This document shows positions 6,529-6,882 of a stretch of DNA of 6,882 nucleotides, piece after piece. This DNA comes from Methylothermaceae bacterium (GTDB lineage: Bacteria; Pseudomonadota; Gammaproteobacteria; Methylococcales; Methylothermaceae), in NCBI GenBank assembly GCA_027024125.1, contig JALVSV010000082.1:1-6882 (forward strand). Direction: 5' to 3'. The notes under the pieces were generated by a model, which was not told where the DNA came from, ran no database searches, and saw only the letters and a list, made by a program, of their open reading frames with translations. Each line of letters begins with the position of its first letter. Positions within the stretch are counted from its first letter, which is position 1. The position numbers and the translations under genes are program-made.

Positions 6529-6882
6529 ATGGATAAGGAGCAGGCCCTGAATCAGCTGCGTCAGCGTATCGATGATATCGACAGACAATTGCTGCGCCTG
6601 ATTTCCGAACGTGCCAACATCGCCCTTGAAGTTGCCAGAGTCAAGCGGGAAGCCGGGGAAGAGGACTGTTTCTATCGCCCTGAACGGGAGGCCCAGATTC
6701 TGCGCCGGGTCAAATCGGAAAATCCCGGACCTCTGGACGATGAATCGGTGGTGCGGATCTTTCGTGAGCTCATGTCGTCTTGCCTGGCGCTCGAGAAACC
6801 ATTGCAGATCGCCTTTCTGGGTCCAGAAGGTACGTTTACGCAGCAGGCCGCCTATAAACATTTCGGCCATGCGGTCAAAGTG
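6529..6882 (+). CDS. pheA: bifunctional chorismate mutase / prephenate dehydratase (P-protein), 3' end beyond window
   Basis: The first 118 codons are present and the frame is open at the right edge. PheA converts chorismate to prephenate and then to phenylpyruvate, the committed branch to phenylalanine. The AroQ-type chorismate mutase domain spans about 5-90: R11, R28 and K39 fall at the numbers of the E. coli catalytic residues, and FYRPEREAQIL (48-58) is typical of Pseudomonas-like PheA. After the linker MSSCLALEKP comes IAFLGPEGTFTQQAAYKHFG (94-113), the start of the prephenate dehydratase domain. The remaining dehydratase and the expected ACT domain lie outside. It begins 33 nt after serA with no terminator or leader peptide in the gap, so it is probably co-transcribed. 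No ribosome site precedes the ATG; an AAGGAG lies instead inside codons 3-4 (6535-6540), with an in-frame CTG at 6547. I keep the ATG because it gives the family N-terminus. Confidence 0.96.
   Translation, partial: MDKEQALNQLRQRIDDIDRQLLRLISERANIALEVARVKREAGEEDCFYRPEREAQILRRVKSENPGPLDDESVVRIFRELMSSCLALEKPLQIAFLGPEGTFTQQAAYKHFGHAVKV

Noticed and set aside
1..6882. A novel defence, mobile or biosynthetic system
   Set aside because: Every long frame supported by motifs is a well-known housekeeping gene with normal length and tight spacing; no repeats, integrase, transposase or unassigned gene-sized gap is present.

Overview
The window looks like ordinary chromosomal housekeeping DNA from a moderately GC-rich gammaproteobacterium. 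The best clues are a GyrA with the proteobacterial central region and GyrA-box beta-pinwheel, a gyrA-serC-(serA)-pheA order resembling the Pseudomonas gyrA-serC-pheA cluster, and a Pseudomonas-type bifunctional PheA. Placement below class is not secure; a non-enteric lineage such as the methanotroph or purple-sulfur groups is only a guess.

Left side, minus strand (1-822): the N-terminal 274 codons of a membrane-embedded M48 metallopeptidase of the Ste24/CAAX-protease type. The window edge cuts it just before the expected zinc-binding HExxH. It diverges from orn (911-1456, plus), which encodes oligoribonuclease. The 88-bp gap between them holds an extended -10 promoter for orn and a weaker candidate promoter for the peptidase, and the two overlap.

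The 238-bp gap from 1457 to 1694 holds an imperfect hairpin after orn and a perfect extended -10 element (TGtTATAAT) that probably drives gyrA. From there the genes are tightly packed on the plus strand: gyrA (1695-4238), serC after 6 nt (4245-5321), serA overlapping serC by 8 nt (5314-6495), and pheA after 33 nt (6529 to the right edge, truncated). No terminator is visible between them, so they are probably one transcription unit.

Functionally, SerA and SerC catalyse the first two steps of serine synthesis from 3-phosphoglycerate. PheA carries chorismate to phenylpyruvate. GyrA is the DNA-cleaving subunit of gyrase. Orn clears the last di- to short oligonucleotides from RNA decay and c-di-GMP breakdown. 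I saw no mobile element, CRISPR array, tRNA/rRNA gene or evidence of a new system. The points worth a second look are small: an unusual SerA active-site segment, Ala at GyrA position 83, the insertion of serA into a gyrA-serC-pheA order, and the leader of gyrA.
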